Shown here: piece by piece, positions 7,602-16,063 of the stretch
Position numbering within the stretch: the first letter of the stretch is position 1
Layout of the letters: every line of letters starts with the position of its first letter
Notes under the pieces: generated by a model
Told to the model about the DNA's origin: nothing
The model's input: the letters and a program-made list of their open reading frames with translations, nothing else
The model's database searches: none
Program-made: the position numbers and the translations under genes
From: Pseudomonas sp. AL03
GTDB lineage: Bacteria > Pseudomonadota > Gammaproteobacteria > Pseudomonadales > Pseudomonadaceae
NCBI RefSeq assembly: GCF_029960815.1
Contig: NZ_JASBRE010000002.1
Span: 250,698-314,697, forward strand
Length of the DNA stretch: 64,000 bases
Reading direction: 5' to 3'

Positions 7602-8945
7602 ATGACAACCGATGGCCATTGTTCACTCGCGGAGCGATTGACGGGCATTGATGAGATTGAATGTGTCACGCCGGACTTGAATGGCGTACCGCGCGGCAAG
7701 GTAATGACCGCCGAAGGCTTTCTCGAGGGGCGGCGTTTGCAGATGGCACGGGGGGTGCTGCTGCAATGCATCATGGGCGGATATCCGCCAGCGCGCTTTT
7801 ATGGAAGCGATGATGGCGACCTGGCGCTGGTGCCCGATCTCGCACAGATCCATCGCTTGCCCTGGAGCAAACAGCCACGAGCTTTCGCCATTTGCGATGC
7901 GGACGAGCTGAGCGGCGAAAGCTCGTCTCTGTCGACCCGCGGCCAACTCAAAGCCGTGATCGCGCGTTATGCGGCCCTCGGCCTGGCGCCGGTAGTGGCG
8001 ACCGAGCTGGAATTCTTTGTGTTTGCGCCCAACACCGACCCCACTCAACCGTTCCAGCCGCCGCTGGGCCTGGACGGTCGTCGCGAGGACGGTCTTTCGG
8101 CGTTCAGTGTCAGTTCCAATAACGGCTTGCGGCCATTCTTCAGTGAAGTCTACGTATGCATGGCGGCCCTGGGCTTGCCGCGCGATACCTTCATGCACGA
8201 GATGGGCGTCAGCCAGTTTGAGATCAACCTGCTGCACGGCGACCCGCTGCTGTTGGCCGACCAGACCTTCCTGTTCAAACATTTACTTAAAGAAGTTGCG
8301 CTCAAGCATGGCCTGACCGTGGTCTGCATGGCCAAACCCCTGGCACACACGCCGGGCAGTTCGATGCATATTCACCAGAGCATCGTCGAGATCGGCAGCG
8401 GGCGTAACGTGTTCAGCGACCAGGCCGGTGAGCCAACCGCAGCGTTCCGCCATTTCATCGCGGGTCAGCAGGCCGGCATGGCGGATTTCACCGCGTTGTT
8501 CGCGCCGAACGTGAACTCTTATCAGCGCTTGTGCCATCCCTTCGCATCGCCGAATAATGCCTGTTGGTCCCACGACAACCGTGCGGCCGGTTTGCGTATT
8601 CCGGCCAGCTCCCCAGCCGCTCGTCGGGTCGAGAACCGCTTGCCGGGGGCCGATGCAAATCCCTATCTGGCGATCGCCGCCAGTCTTGCCGCAGGGTTGT
8701 ATGGCATTGAACACAAACTGGAGCCGAGCGAGGCGATCCAGGGTGAATTCGAAGTGCCGGACAATCTTTCGTTGCCGTGTACCTTGCATGCCGCTATTGA
8801 GCGTCTGAAACGTAGTCAATTGGCGAAGGAACTGTTTGGCAAGGAGTTCATCGAAGGCTACGTCGCTTCGAAGACCATGGAGTTGACCAGCTTCTTTGAT
8901 GAAATTACTCCCTGGGAGCGCCGTATCCTGGCTGCTCAGGCCTGA
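7602..8945 (+). CDS. glutamine synthetase family protein (probable gamma-glutamylpolyamine synthetase)
   Basis: 447 residues from the ATG at 7602, preceded by AAGGA. The glutamine synthetase fold is complete: an N-terminal beta-grasp part (about 10-100, including VTPDLNGVPRGK) and the catalytic part with ELEFFVF, EMGVSQFEINLLHGDPL, the nucleotide loop GSSMHIHQS, RAAGLRIPASSP and the final glutamates in VENRLPGADANPYLAIAASLAAGLYGIE. The length and these variants resemble the glutamate-polyamine ligases (PauA/PuuA type) used in putrescine and spermidine catabolism rather than GlnA, which is about 470 residues and carries an adenylylation loop not seen here. The exact substrate cannot be read from sequence. 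Confidence 0.85.
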   Translation: MTTDGHCSLAERLTGIDEIECVTPDLNGVPRGKVMTAEGFLEGRRLQMARGVLLQCIMGGYPPARFYGSDDGDLALVPDLAQIHRLPWSKQPRAFAICDADELSGESSSLSTRGQLKAVIARYAALGLAPVVATELEFFVFAPNTDPTQPFQPPLGLDGRREDGLSAFSVSSNNGLRPFFSEVYVCMAALGLPRDTFMHEMGVSQFEINLLHGDPLLLADQTFLFKHLLKEVALKHGLTVVCMAKPLAHTPGSSMHIHQSIVEIGSGRNVFSDQAGEPTAAFRHFIAGQQAGMADFTALFAPNVNSYQRLCHPFASPNNACWSHDNRAAGLRIPASSPAARRVENRLPGADANPYLAIAASLAAGLYGIEHKLEPSEAIQGEFEVPDNLSLPCTLHAAIERLKRSQLAKELFGKEFIEGYVASKTMELTSFFDEITPWERRILAAQA

Positions 8946-9015
8946 CGTTCCATCGTCTTCGGGCTATCTTTTCGGGTAGCCCGATTCTCACTGCAAGGAG
9001 CCGCTCGGAACGCCG

Positions 9016-10410
9016 ATGCGCCAAATCTGGAAACCCTTTCGAGCGCTTTATTTTGCCTCGCTGATGATGTTGATCGGCTCTGGCCTGTTGAGTACTTACC
9101 TGGCCTTGCGCCTGGCCGCCGACCATGTCGACAGCCTGTGGGTCGGGGCGTTGATGGCAGCCAACTATTTCGGCCTGGTGCTGGGCGGCAAGATCGGCCA
9201 TCGGCTGATTGCCCGGGTCGGGCATATCCGAGCTTATTCAGTCTGCGCCGGGATTGTCGGCGCGGCGGTGCTGGGCCATGGCCTGGTCGACTGGTTGCCT
9301 GCCTGGATCTTCCTCCGGGTCATCGTCGGCCTCGGGATGATGTGCCAGTACATGGTCATCGAAAGCTGGCTCAATGAGCAGGCCGAAGCCAAGCAACGTG
9401 GCATCGTTTTCAGCGGCTACATGATCGCCTCGTACCTGGGGCTGGTGTTGGGTCAATTGATCCTGGTCATGCACCCGGCGCTGGGCTTGGAACTGTTGAT
9501 GTTGGTCGCTCTTTGCTTTGCCCTGTGTCTGGTGCCGGTGGCCCTGACCCAGCGGATTCACCCGGCGGCGTTGCACCCCGCGCCGATGGAGCCGCGGTTT
9601 TTTATCAAGCGCGTGCCGCAATCGTTGAGCACGGTGCTTGGGGCAGGGCTGATCGTCGGTTCGTTTTACGGCCTGGCGCCGCTGTACGCCTCGCAGCAAG
9701 GCTTGTCCACGGAGCAGGTCGGTCTGTTCATGGGTAGCTGCATTTTCGCCGGTCTGGTGGTGCAGTGGCCGCTGGGTTGGCTGTCCGATCGTTATGACCG
9801 GGCACTGTTGATCCGCTGTTTTGCATTTAGCCTGGCGCTGGCTGCATTGCCACTGGCGATCATCAAGCAAGTGCCGCTGGAGGTGCTGTTTATTGCCGGG
9901 TTCTTCTGTTCGTTGGTGCAGTTCTGCCTGTATCCATTGGCGGTGGCGTTTTCCAACGACCACGTCGAGGGTGATCGGCGGGTGTCCCTGACGGCGATGC
10001 TGTTGGTGACCTACGGTGTCGGTGCCAGTATCGGGCCGCTGGTGGCCGGGGTACTGATGAAAATGTTCGGCAGTCACATGCTCTATGCCTTCTTCAGTTT
10101 CTTCGCGTTGGTGCTGGTGTGGCGGATTCGCCCGAAAGCGGTGACCAACCTGCATCAGGTGGACGATGCACCGCTGCATCACGTCGCCATGCCGGACAGC
10201 ATGTCGAGTTCACCGTTGGTGGCTTGCCTTGACCCGCGTGTCGATGAACAGGTGGTGCAGGACCAGATGCAGAACCCGATCAATCCTGAACCTGAACCTG
10301 AACCTGAACCTGAACCTGAACCAGAACCAGAGCCAGAGCCCGAAACCGATCCACCGCCCGAAGACCCTAACGCGGGTCGCGAGCAAAGTTTTACCGAGGC
10401 CAGGCCTTAG
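9016..10410 (+). CDS. MFS transporter (YcaD-like) with Pro-Glu repeat tail
   Basis: An inner-membrane permease of 464 residues with twelve predicted membrane helices in about residues 8-375. The loop between helices 2 and 3 has GGKIGHRLIARVGH, the usual MFS motif A region, and LGWLSDRYDR repeats it in the second half. It resembles YcaD-type transporters with unknown substrates. After the last helix comes a cytosolic tail of about 85 residues that ends in a (PE)n run followed by TDPPPEDPNAGRE. The run is encoded by a 6-bp tandem DNA repeat (10285-10344), so its length may vary between strains without changing frame. It is followed by a bidirectional terminator. Confidence 0.88.
   Translation: MRQIWKPFRALYFASLMMLIGSGLLSTYLALRLAADHVDSLWVGALMAANYFGLVLGGKIGHRLIARVGHIRAYSVCAGIVGAAVLGHGLVDWLPAWIFLRVIVGLGMMCQYMVIESWLNEQAEAKQRGIVFSGYMIASYLGLVLGQLILVMHPALGLELLMLVALCFALCLVPVALTQRIHPAALHPAPMEPRFFIKRVPQSLSTVLGAGLIVGSFYGLAPLYASQQGLSTEQVGLFMGSCIFAGLVVQWPLGWLSDRYDRALLIRCFAFSLALAALPLAIIKQVPLEVLFIAGFFCSLVQFCLYPLAVAFSNDHVEGDRRVSLTAMLLVTYGVGASIGPLVAGVLMKMFGSHMLYAFFSFFALVLVWRIRPKAVTNLHQVDDAPLHHVAMPDSMSSSPLVACLDPRVDEQVVQDQMQNPINPEPEPEPEPEPEPEPEPEPETDPPPEDPNAGREQSFTEARP
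10285..10344 (+). repeat. CCTGAA hexanucleotide microsatellite inside the MFS gene
   Basis: Six perfect CCTGAA copies (10285-10320) followed by four degenerate copies (CCAGAA, CCAGAG, CCAGAG, CCCGAA). They encode alternating Pro-Glu. The unit is a multiple of three, so slippage changes tail length but not frame. Confidence 0.95.
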
Positions 10411-10424
10411 ATCCAACGCATAAA

Positions 10425-10459
10425 AAAACGGGCAGTCGCCGCAAGGGACTGCCCGTTTT
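10425..10459. terminator. bidirectional terminator between MFS gene and flgZ
   Basis: AAAACGGGCAGTC, a nine-base loop, GACTGCCCGTTTT. The A- and T-tracts on both sides serve both convergent genes. Confidence 0.92.
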
Positions 10460-10475
10460 CTATTGAAACGTCGTA

Positions 10476-11222
10476 TTACATGTCGTCTTTGTCGAAGCGC
10501 CGTGCTTCGCGCTGAAGCTGATAGACGAACCGCTCGACCTGGCGCTGCACCAGCCCGCTCATGTTGTGAAAGCGTACGCCGGCGAAGGTGGTGGAGATCC
10601 TTTCTTCGAAGTGCAGATAACGCAATTCGACCGGAGCCGTCATGTTGCCAAAGGGCAGGGCGGCGGTGAAGCGGTCATAGACCTGACCCAGTTGCAGGCT
10701 GCCCGTGATGTCGCCTTCGAAGCGCAACTTGCAGCCGGTGGCCGAGATGTCCAGGAGCTTGCCACTGATCGGCGACTTGAGTTTTTCTCCGCCCAGATCG
10801 ACGTTGACCAGTTGTGCCAGCTTCAATGCCGCGCGGAATGCATTACGGCGCTGATGGTAAACCACCTCGGAGGGCAGGGGCCCACGGTAGCAGCGAGCAC
10901 CATCGGATTCGTCGATGGTCAACGGACCGTTGCTTTCCCAGGCAATACGTACGCCGTCGTGAAAGCCTTCTACCTTGAACGGTTCGCCTGCCAGCAGGAA
11001 ACGTTCACCGTCGCGGGGAATCATTTCGTCCAGGGCAATCATGTTGCTGTCACGGTCGATGTCCACCAGATAACTCTGGAAGCGCTGGCTGCGCTCATGG
11101 AACGTGATGATCAGCGGATCATGGCTGTCTTGCAGTTGACGCAGGTTGCCGGAGATCTCCAGAGGCGTGGTGAGCACCTTGGGTGGCTGCGGAGCATCTT
11201 CCGCGCTTAAGGCATTGAACAC
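10476..11222 (-). CDS. flgZ: flagellar brake protein, c-di-GMP binding (YcgR/FlgZ)
   Basis: 248 residues with a YcgR N-terminal domain (about 20-120) and a PilZ domain (about 125-240). The c-di-GMP binding residues are visible: RRNAFR (RxxxR) near 125-130 and DISATGCKL (D/N-x-S-x-x-G) near 160. In Pseudomonas FlgZ binds c-di-GMP and slows swimming through the stator. The start is GTG at 11222 with GGAG 11 bases upstream; the nearby ATG at 11229 is out of frame. It is the last gene of the minus-strand flgA-flgM-flgN-flgZ group, 92 bases after flgN. Confidence 0.92.
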   Translation of the reverse strand: MFNALSAEDAPQPPKVLTTPLEISGNLRQLQDSHDPLIITFHERSQRFQSYLVDIDRDSNMIALDEMIPRDGERFLLAGEPFKVEGFHDGVRIAWESNGPLTIDESDGARCYRGPLPSEVVYHQRRNAFRAALKLAQLVNVDLGGEKLKSPISGKLLDISATGCKLRFEGDITGSLQLGQVYDRFTAALPFGNMTAPVELRYLHFEERISTTFAGVRFHNMSGLVQRQVERFVYQLQREARRFDKDDM

Positions 11223-11314
11223 GGTTCATCGATCTCCAGACAAAATATGACTACGGCTGGCCATTAGTTTGCCAGCATGTTTCGCGTCTTGATAGTGCGT
11301 GCTTTTCGGCAGGC

Positions 11315-11782
11315 TCAAGCCTGACTGAGCGCGCGCGGCTTCGCAAGCATGGAGGTTGATCCGCGTGCATCATAGAGCGCTGGCGGCTCGCCGCCGTTGA
11401 GGATTTTCAGCTGATTGGCCGTCGCGGCCTGTTGCACCAGAATCGACTGGCCATTCTTGATGTTGGCCGCCTGGCACTGCGCCAGAAGATCGGTCAGCAC
11501 ATCGCTCCGCTCCAGTAACTGATCGCCAATGCTCGAATGGCTGGCGAGTTGCTCCAGGCCGTTGCGGTTGGTCGGCAGTTTGAGGCTGGCGAGGATTTCA
11601 CTGCGCTTGCGGCCATGCTGATCGAGCAAAATGATCAATGCCTGTTTCTGCGCCAGAATTTCTTCCAGCAGTGGCATGTCACGACCGTGCAAGGCGAGGG
11701 ACTCGGCTTGCAGTAACGCCAGCAAATGCTGTGCTGGAGCGAAATCGTCAGTGATCAGTTGCAGTAAATTAGAGTCGTGCAT
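11315..11782 (-). CDS. flgN: flagellar export chaperone FlgN
   Basis: 155 residues, mostly helical, matching the FlgN family that chaperones the hook-associated proteins FlgK and FlgL in the cytosol. Typical features are the amphipathic N-terminal helices (LLQLITDDFAPAQHLLALLQ, LLEEILAQKQALIILLDQHG) and the Q/N-rich C-terminal half ending in a disordered tail. It lies 48 bases after flgM, as in most Pseudomonas, and probably shares its transcript and the FliA promoter upstream of flgM. Confidence 0.9.
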   Translation of the reverse strand: MHDSNLLQLITDDFAPAQHLLALLQAESLALHGRDMPLLEEILAQKQALIILLDQHGRKRSEILASLKLPTNRNGLEQLASHSSIGDQLLERSDVLTDLLAQCQAANIKNGQSILVQQAATANQLKILNGGEPPALYDARGSTSMLAKPRALSQA

Positions 11783-11830
11783 GGCTGGCCTTGGGTTTTA
11801 AGCGTCCAAAAGCCTGGCGCGGGCCTTGGC

Positions 11831-12157
11831 CTAGCGCTGGGCTTCGAAGTTGAGCAGTTTGCTGGCTACACGGTTGCTGTCGACTTTGTAGCTGCCATCG
11901 GCAATCGCTGCTTTCAACTCGGCCACGCGGGCGTTGTCGACGGCAGGCTGATCGCGCAGCTTGTCAGTGACCTTCTGCAACTGTTGAGCCTCATTGCTGA
12001 GATGTACCGATTCCCCGCTTTTAGCGGTACTGACCTGCTCGGCCGGGGTATTCAGCGGTGCGGATTTGCCAGCTTCGGCGGTTTCCTTCGCGGCGCTGGT
12101 CCGTGTACTGCCGGTAAGTGACGGGGAACTGTTTAAACGGCTGAAATCGATGACCAT
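11831..12157 (-). CDS. flgM: anti-sigma-28 factor FlgM
   Basis: 108 residues. FlgM holds FliA (sigma-28) inactive until hook completion allows its export. The N-terminal half is Ser/Thr/Ala-rich and disordered. The C-terminal sigma-binding part has [13 protein letters not shown] and [29 protein letters not shown], the family signature. I start it at the ATG at 12157 (MVIDFSRL), which has AGAGG upstream; the longer frame to 12274 runs through the promoter. A near-perfect FliA promoter lies just upstream, giving the known autoregulatory loop. Confidence 0.94.
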   Translation of the reverse strand: MVIDFSRLNSSPSLTGSTRTSAAKETAEAGKSAPLNTPAEQVSTAKSGESVHLSNEAQQLQKVTDKLRDQPAVDNARVAELKAAIADGSYKVDSNRVASKLLNFEAQR

Positions 12158-12194
12158 GATAAAAAAACCTCTGGGTATTTGGACGCTTGCCATG

Positions 12195-12221
12195 TTTTCG
12201 GCCATACCCGGAAAAACTTTA
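12195..12221 (-). promoter_or_regulatory. FliA (sigma-28) promoter of flgMN
   Basis: On the minus strand TAAAGTTT, 11 bases, GCCGAAAA, which matches the FliA consensus TAAAGTTT-N11-GCCGATAA at all but one position. It is 38 bases before the flgM start. Confidence 0.88.
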
Positions 12222-12308
12222 GGCCCCGTTATCAATGAGCTTGCGCGCGTCAGCGCTTGCCCTGCATGGGGCACAGTTTAAGGAACAGTCGAGCGGCGCG
12301 CCAGTGTT

Positions 12309-13070
12309 CTACATGGCCACTTCCACTTGGCCGGGCGCGGTGACTTGCGCCTTGATGACCCGCTGGGAGTTGAGGTTTTTCACCCGAATCTGTTCGCGCA
12401 AGCCGCCGTTGGACAGCGCTTCGCCCGGCATGCGCACGCTGAGCGTACCGCTGCGGGCGGTAATCACCACCTGGTCGCCCTTACTGATGACTTCTGCCTG
12501 TTCCATGTGCACCAGGGTCATGACCTGATCGGCGACCATTGGTCGGGTAAGTTTCTGCCCGATCGCCTGGTCGACAGAAGTCAGGTAACCCTGGTTGATA
12601 AGGCTGATGTCGCGCTCGCGCAAGGTCACATCGTCGGGCTCGACGATACCGGCGCGTCGCAGCGGGCGGGTGGTGGTCACAATGTCGCGAAACAGGTGCA
12701 CTTGAGCGGGTACGAAGACGGTCCAGGGCGACGCGCCCTCGCAGCGAACTTTGACCGTGACGCGGCCTAATGGCTTGGCCGGGCTCTCCAGGGTCGCTGT
12801 CAATTCCTTGTCGCACATGGGCATGCGCAGGCGTGGATCGAGCTGGTTGACCTCGATCTCGTAACGGCCTTGCGTTTGACTGGTCGCCAGATAGTCTTCT
12901 ACGGTGAATTCAAGAAAGCCCTGAGTGACGCCGATAAGCATGTCAGGCAAGGTAACCGCGTCAGCAAGGGCAGGGCTGCCAGCGTTGAACAGGCAAACGG
13001 CCGACATCGCGCACATTAATGTGCGGGCATTTGATGTCAGGCGTCGGAAAAATGTCGGTTCTGTGTTCAT
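12309..13070 (-). CDS. flgA: flagellar P-ring assembly chaperone FlgA
   Basis: 253 residues from the ATG at 13070. The N-terminus (RTLMCAMSAVCLFNAGSPALA, about 17-36) is a Sec signal peptide, so the protein is periplasmic, where FlgA assists P-ring assembly by FlgI. The C-terminal SAF domain is clear: PLRRAGIVEPDDV, then QAIGQKLTRPMVADQVMT, and VRVKNLNSQRVIKAQVTAPGQVEV at the end (typical ChapFlgA). No strong Shine-Dalgarno precedes this ATG, so the exact start is less certain. It is divergent from cheV and 151 bases upstream of flgM. Confidence 0.93.
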   Translation of the reverse strand: MNTEPTFFRRLTSNARTLMCAMSAVCLFNAGSPALADAVTLPDMLIGVTQGFLEFTVEDYLATSQTQGRYEIEVNQLDPRLRMPMCDKELTATLESPAKPLGRVTVKVRCEGASPWTVFVPAQVHLFRDIVTTTRPLRRAGIVEPDDVTLRERDISLINQGYLTSVDQAIGQKLTRPMVADQVMTLVHMEQAEVISKGDQVVITARSGTLSVRMPGEALSNGGLREQIRVKNLNSQRVIKAQVTAPGQVEVAM

Positions 13071-13152
13071 AAGAGTTAAAAAGCAAGCGCCGTGCCGTTT
13101 AGTGATGAATGCGCGTCGCAACACACTTAAGCGTTGGTGTAGGAGTCTGTGC

Positions 13153-14085
13153 ATGGCTGGTGTAATGGATGCGGTAAACCAGCGCACGCAACTGGTAGGG
13201 CAAAATCGCCTTGAGCTGTTGTTGTTCCGTCTTGACGGCCAGCAGCTGTATGGGATCAACGTGTTCAAGGTTCGGGAGGTGCTGCAATGCCCCAAACTGA
13301 CGCTGATGCCAAAATCCAGTCCTGTCGTGTGCGGTGTGGCAAGTATTCGGGGGGCGACCATTCCGATTCTTGATCTGGCGATGGCGACCGGTTCCGGTGC
13401 GCTGAAAGATCAAAGCAATCCCTTCGTGATTATCACGGAGTACAACACCAAGACCCAGGGTTTCCTGGTGCGATCGGTAGAACGCATCGTCAACATGAAT
13501 TGGGAGGAGATTCATCCGCCACCCAAGGGCACGGGACGCGACCATTACCTGACGGCTGTGACTCGGGTCGACAATCAGTTAGTCGAAATCATCGACGTCG
13601 AGAAAGTGCTGGCAGAGGTGGCGCCGACACCGGAAGCGATTTCGGTTGGCGTGGTGGATGTCGAGACTCAGCACAAGGCGTTGTCCTTGCGGGTTTTGAC
13701 GGTCGATGACTCGTCGGTGGCGCGCAAGCAGGTGACCCGTTGCCTGCAGACGGTCGGTGTCGAAGTGGTGGCGTTGAACGACGGTCGGCAAGCGCTGGAT
13801 TACCTGCGCAAGCTGGTCGACGAGGGCAAGAAGCCGGAAGAGGAGTTCCTGATGATGATTTCCGACATCGAGATGCCGGAGATGGACGGGTACACCCTCA
13901 CGGCCGAGATCCGCAGCGACCCTCGCATGCAAAAGCTTCACATCATCCTGCATACTTCGTTGTCGGGTGTATTCAATCAGGCGATGGTCAAGAAGGTCGG
14001 TGCCGATGACTTCCTTGCCAAATTCCGTCCTGATGACCTGGCATCCCGGGTAGTCAACCGGATCAAAGCAGCAGACATCAGCTAG
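13153..14085 (+). CDS. cheV: chemotaxis coupling protein CheV
   Basis: 310 residues. An N-terminal CheW domain (about 15-165; LLFRLDGQQLYGINVFKVREVL, GVASIRGATIPILDLA) is joined to a C-terminal receiver domain (about 180-305) with the acidic pair in TVDDSSVARKQ, phospho-acceptor D in MISDIEMPEMDG, T in ILHTSLSG and K in FLAKFRPDD. CheV links chemoreceptors to CheA and can act as a phosphate sink. The ATG at 13153 has TAGGAG upstream; the much longer open frame upstream is antisense to flgA. CheR follows after 46 bases, as is usual in Pseudomonas. Confidence 0.95.
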   Translation: MAGVMDAVNQRTQLVGQNRLELLLFRLDGQQLYGINVFKVREVLQCPKLTLMPKSSPVVCGVASIRGATIPILDLAMATGSGALKDQSNPFVIITEYNTKTQGFLVRSVERIVNMNWEEIHPPPKGTGRDHYLTAVTRVDNQLVEIIDVEKVLAEVAPTPEAISVGVVDVETQHKALSLRVLTVDDSSVARKQVTRCLQTVGVEVVALNDGRQALDYLRKLVDEGKKPEEEFLMMISDIEMPEMDGYTLTAEIRSDPRMQKLHIILHTSLSGVFNQAMVKKVGADDFLAKFRPDDLASRVVNRIKAADIS

Positions 14086-14131
14086 GGGCCTTCTGCCCCT
14101 GGCGGTTAACACGATTTAAGAGGCGGCATCT

Positions 14132-14959
14132 TTGTCTACGGGTAATTTGGATTTTGAACAGTTCCGGGTCTTCCTGGAAAAAGCCTGTGGCATTTTGCTC
14201 GGTGAAAACAAGCAATACCTGGTCTCGAGCCGTCTCAACAAACTGATGGAACAGCAAGGCATCAAGTCCCTGGGTGAGCTGGTCCAGCGCATCCAGACCC
14301 AGCCACGCAGCGGTTTGCGCGAGATGGTGGTGGATGCCATGACCACCAACGAAACCCTGTGGTTTCGTGACACCTATCCGTTTGAAGTCTTGAAGAACAA
14401 GGTGCTGCCCGCCGCGATCAAGGCCGCCCCTGGCCAGCGTCTGCGGATCTGGTCGGCGGCGTGTTCGTCGGGTCAGGAACCGTATTCGCTGTCGATGTCG
14501 ATCGATGAGTTCGAGCGCGTGAACATGGGCCAGTTGAAGATGGGCGTGCAAATCGTTGCCACCGACCTGTCCGGCACCATGCTGACCAACTGCAAGACCG
14601 GCGAGTACGACAGCCTGGCCATCGGCCGTGGTCTGTCGCCCGAGCGCCTTCAGCGTTACTTCGACCCGAAAGGGCCGGGGCGCTGGGCCATCAAGGCGCC
14701 GATCAAGAGCCGGGTGGAGTTTCGCTCGTTCAACCTGCTGGACAGCTACGCGAGCCTCGGCAAGTTCGATATCGTGTTCTGTCGCAACGTGCTGATCTAC
14801 TTCTCCGCCGAGGTGAAGAAGGACATCCTGTTGCGCATTCACAGCACGTTGAAGCCAGGCGGTTATCTGTTCCTCGGTGCTTCCGAGGCGCTGAACGGTT
14901 TGCCGGACCATTACCAAATGGTCCAATGCAGCCCGGGGATCATTTACCAGGCGAAGTGA
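14132..14959 (+). CDS. cheR: chemotaxis methyltransferase CheR
   Basis: 275 residues. It methylates receptor glutamates with S-adenosylmethionine. The helical CheR_N domain (about 5-70) is followed by the methyltransferase domain with VVDAMTTNETLWFRD, the SAM motif WSAACSSGQEPYSLSM, ATDLSGTML and FDIVFCRNVLIYF. The start is TTG at 14132 with AGAGG upstream; the protein then begins STGNLDFEQFRVFLE, which fits the family. It shares the cheV transcript and is closed by the terminator at 14974. Confidence 0.95.
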   Translation: MSTGNLDFEQFRVFLEKACGILLGENKQYLVSSRLNKLMEQQGIKSLGELVQRIQTQPRSGLREMVVDAMTTNETLWFRDTYPFEVLKNKVLPAAIKAAPGQRLRIWSAACSSGQEPYSLSMSIDEFERVNMGQLKMGVQIVATDLSGTMLTNCKTGEYDSLAIGRGLSPERLQRYFDPKGPGRWAIKAPIKSRVEFRSFNLLDSYASLGKFDIVFCRNVLIYFSAEVKKDILLRIHSTLKPGGYLFLGASEALNGLPDHYQMVQCSPGIIYQAK

Positions 14960-14973
14960 TTCGTTGACGGTAT

Positions 14974-15011
14974 AAAAAAAACGGGAGTCCTCAGGGGCTC
15001 CCGTTTTTTTT
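14974..15011 (+). terminator. rho-independent terminator of cheVR
   Basis: Eight A, ACGGGAG, TCCTCAGGGG, CTCCCGT and eight T. It isolates cheVR from the flgB promoter. Confidence 0.93.
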
Positions 15012-15132
15012 GCCTGCGATTTTTGGGAGGCGAGCGGCAGAAAAGCGGCAGGCGGCGGAAATCGGTTGCCGCTTTTCTGGCATTGCCACGTTGCCACTGC
15101 CCGCATAGCCCCGGTTTACGGCCTTTTTTGAA

Positions 15133-15148
15133 TTGGCACGCCGCTTGC
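15133..15148 (+). promoter_or_regulatory. sigma-54 promoter of flgBCDE
   Basis: TTGGCACGCCGCTTGC: the invariant GG and GC elements are separated by ten bases, a near-perfect -24/-12 site 46 bases before flgB. In Pseudomonas these class genes are driven by RpoN with FleQ/FleR. Confidence 0.92.
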
Positions 15149-15193
15149 TATGTCTCTGTTACGAAAAATCAGGTCACCCGAAGGTTTCCCGAC

Positions 15194-15601
15194 ATGAGCA
15201 TCAGCTTCGATAAAGCGCTCGGTATCCACGAACAAGCCCTGGGCTACCGCGCTCAGCGTGCCGAAGTCCTGGCCAACAACATCGCCAATGCCGACACCCC
15301 GAACTACAAGGCTCGGGATCTGGACTTCTCGAAAGTGCTCGCCGAGCAGAATGAGAAGACCAAGAGCGGCACTTTCGCCTTGAACATGACCAACAACCGT
15401 CATATCGAAGCCGAAGGACTGGGCAATGGCGACGAGTCGCTGCTGTATCGCACGCCGATGCAACCGTCGATCGACCAGAACACCGTGGACGCCCAGCTTG
15501 AGCAGTCGAACTACGCGGAAAACGCCGTCGGCTTCCAGGCCAGCTTCACCCTGCTCAACAGCAAATTCAAAGGGCTGGTATCAGCCCTGCGCGGAGAGTA
15601 A
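15194..15601 (+). CDS. flgB: flagellar proximal rod protein FlgB
   Basis: 135 residues from the ATG at 15194. The rod protein signature is in place: ALGIHEQALGYRAQRAEVLA followed by NNIANADTPNYKARD near residues 28-42, and C-terminal AVGFQASFTLLNSKFKGLV. FlgB forms the base of the rod in the periplasm and is exported by the flagellar type III system, so it has no Sec signal. The upstream codons of the longer frame overlap the sigma-54 promoter and are not translated. First gene of flgBCDE; flgC follows after 3 bases. Confidence 0.96.
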   Translation: MSISFDKALGIHEQALGYRAQRAEVLANNIANADTPNYKARDLDFSKVLAEQNEKTKSGTFALNMTNNRHIEAEGLGNGDESLLYRTPMQPSIDQNTVDAQLEQSNYAENAVGFQASFTLLNSKFKGLVSALRGE

Positions 15602-15604
15602 GCC

Positions 15605-16048
15605 ATGTCTCTATCCAGTGTTTTCAACATTGCCGGTAGCGGCATGAGTGCCCAGACCACTCGCTTGAACACCGTCGCCAGTAACATCGCCAACGCCGAG
15701 ACCGTCTCCTCGAGCATCGACCAGACCTACCGTGCACGGCACCCGGTATTTGCCACCATGTTCCAGGGCGGCCAGAGCGGCGGCAGCGATTCGCTGTTCC
15801 AGAGCCAGGACGCGGCCGGTCAAGGTGTGCAAGTGCTTGGCGTAGTCGAAGACCAGAGCAACCTTGAGGCGCGCTACGAGCCGAACCATCCGGCGGCCGA
15901 CGGCAAGGGCTACGTCTACTACCCGAACGTCAACGTGGTGGAAGAAATGGCTGACATGATTTCCGCGAGCCGCTCGTTCCAGACCAACGCCGAAATGATG
16001 AACACCGCCAAAACCATGATGCAGAAGGTCCTGACCCTCGGTCAGTGA
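15605..16048 (+). CDS. flgC: flagellar proximal rod protein FlgC
   Basis: 147 residues. It starts MSLSSVFNIAGSGMSAQTTR followed by LNTVASNIANAETVSSS, the flg_bb_rod motif, and ends with EEMADMISASRSFQTNAEMMNTAKTMM, the conserved C-terminal helix that packs in the rod. It works with FlgB, FlgF and FlgG in the rod. Very short gaps on both sides (3 and 15 bases) place it in the flgBCDE operon. Confidence 0.96.
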   Translation: MSLSSVFNIAGSGMSAQTTRLNTVASNIANAETVSSSIDQTYRARHPVFATMFQGGQSGGSDSLFQSQDAAGQGVQVLGVVEDQSNLEARYEPNHPAADGKGYVYYPNVNVVEEMADMISASRSFQTNAEMMNTAKTMMQKVLTLGQ

Positions 16049-16063
16049 TAAGGGGCGACTCAG

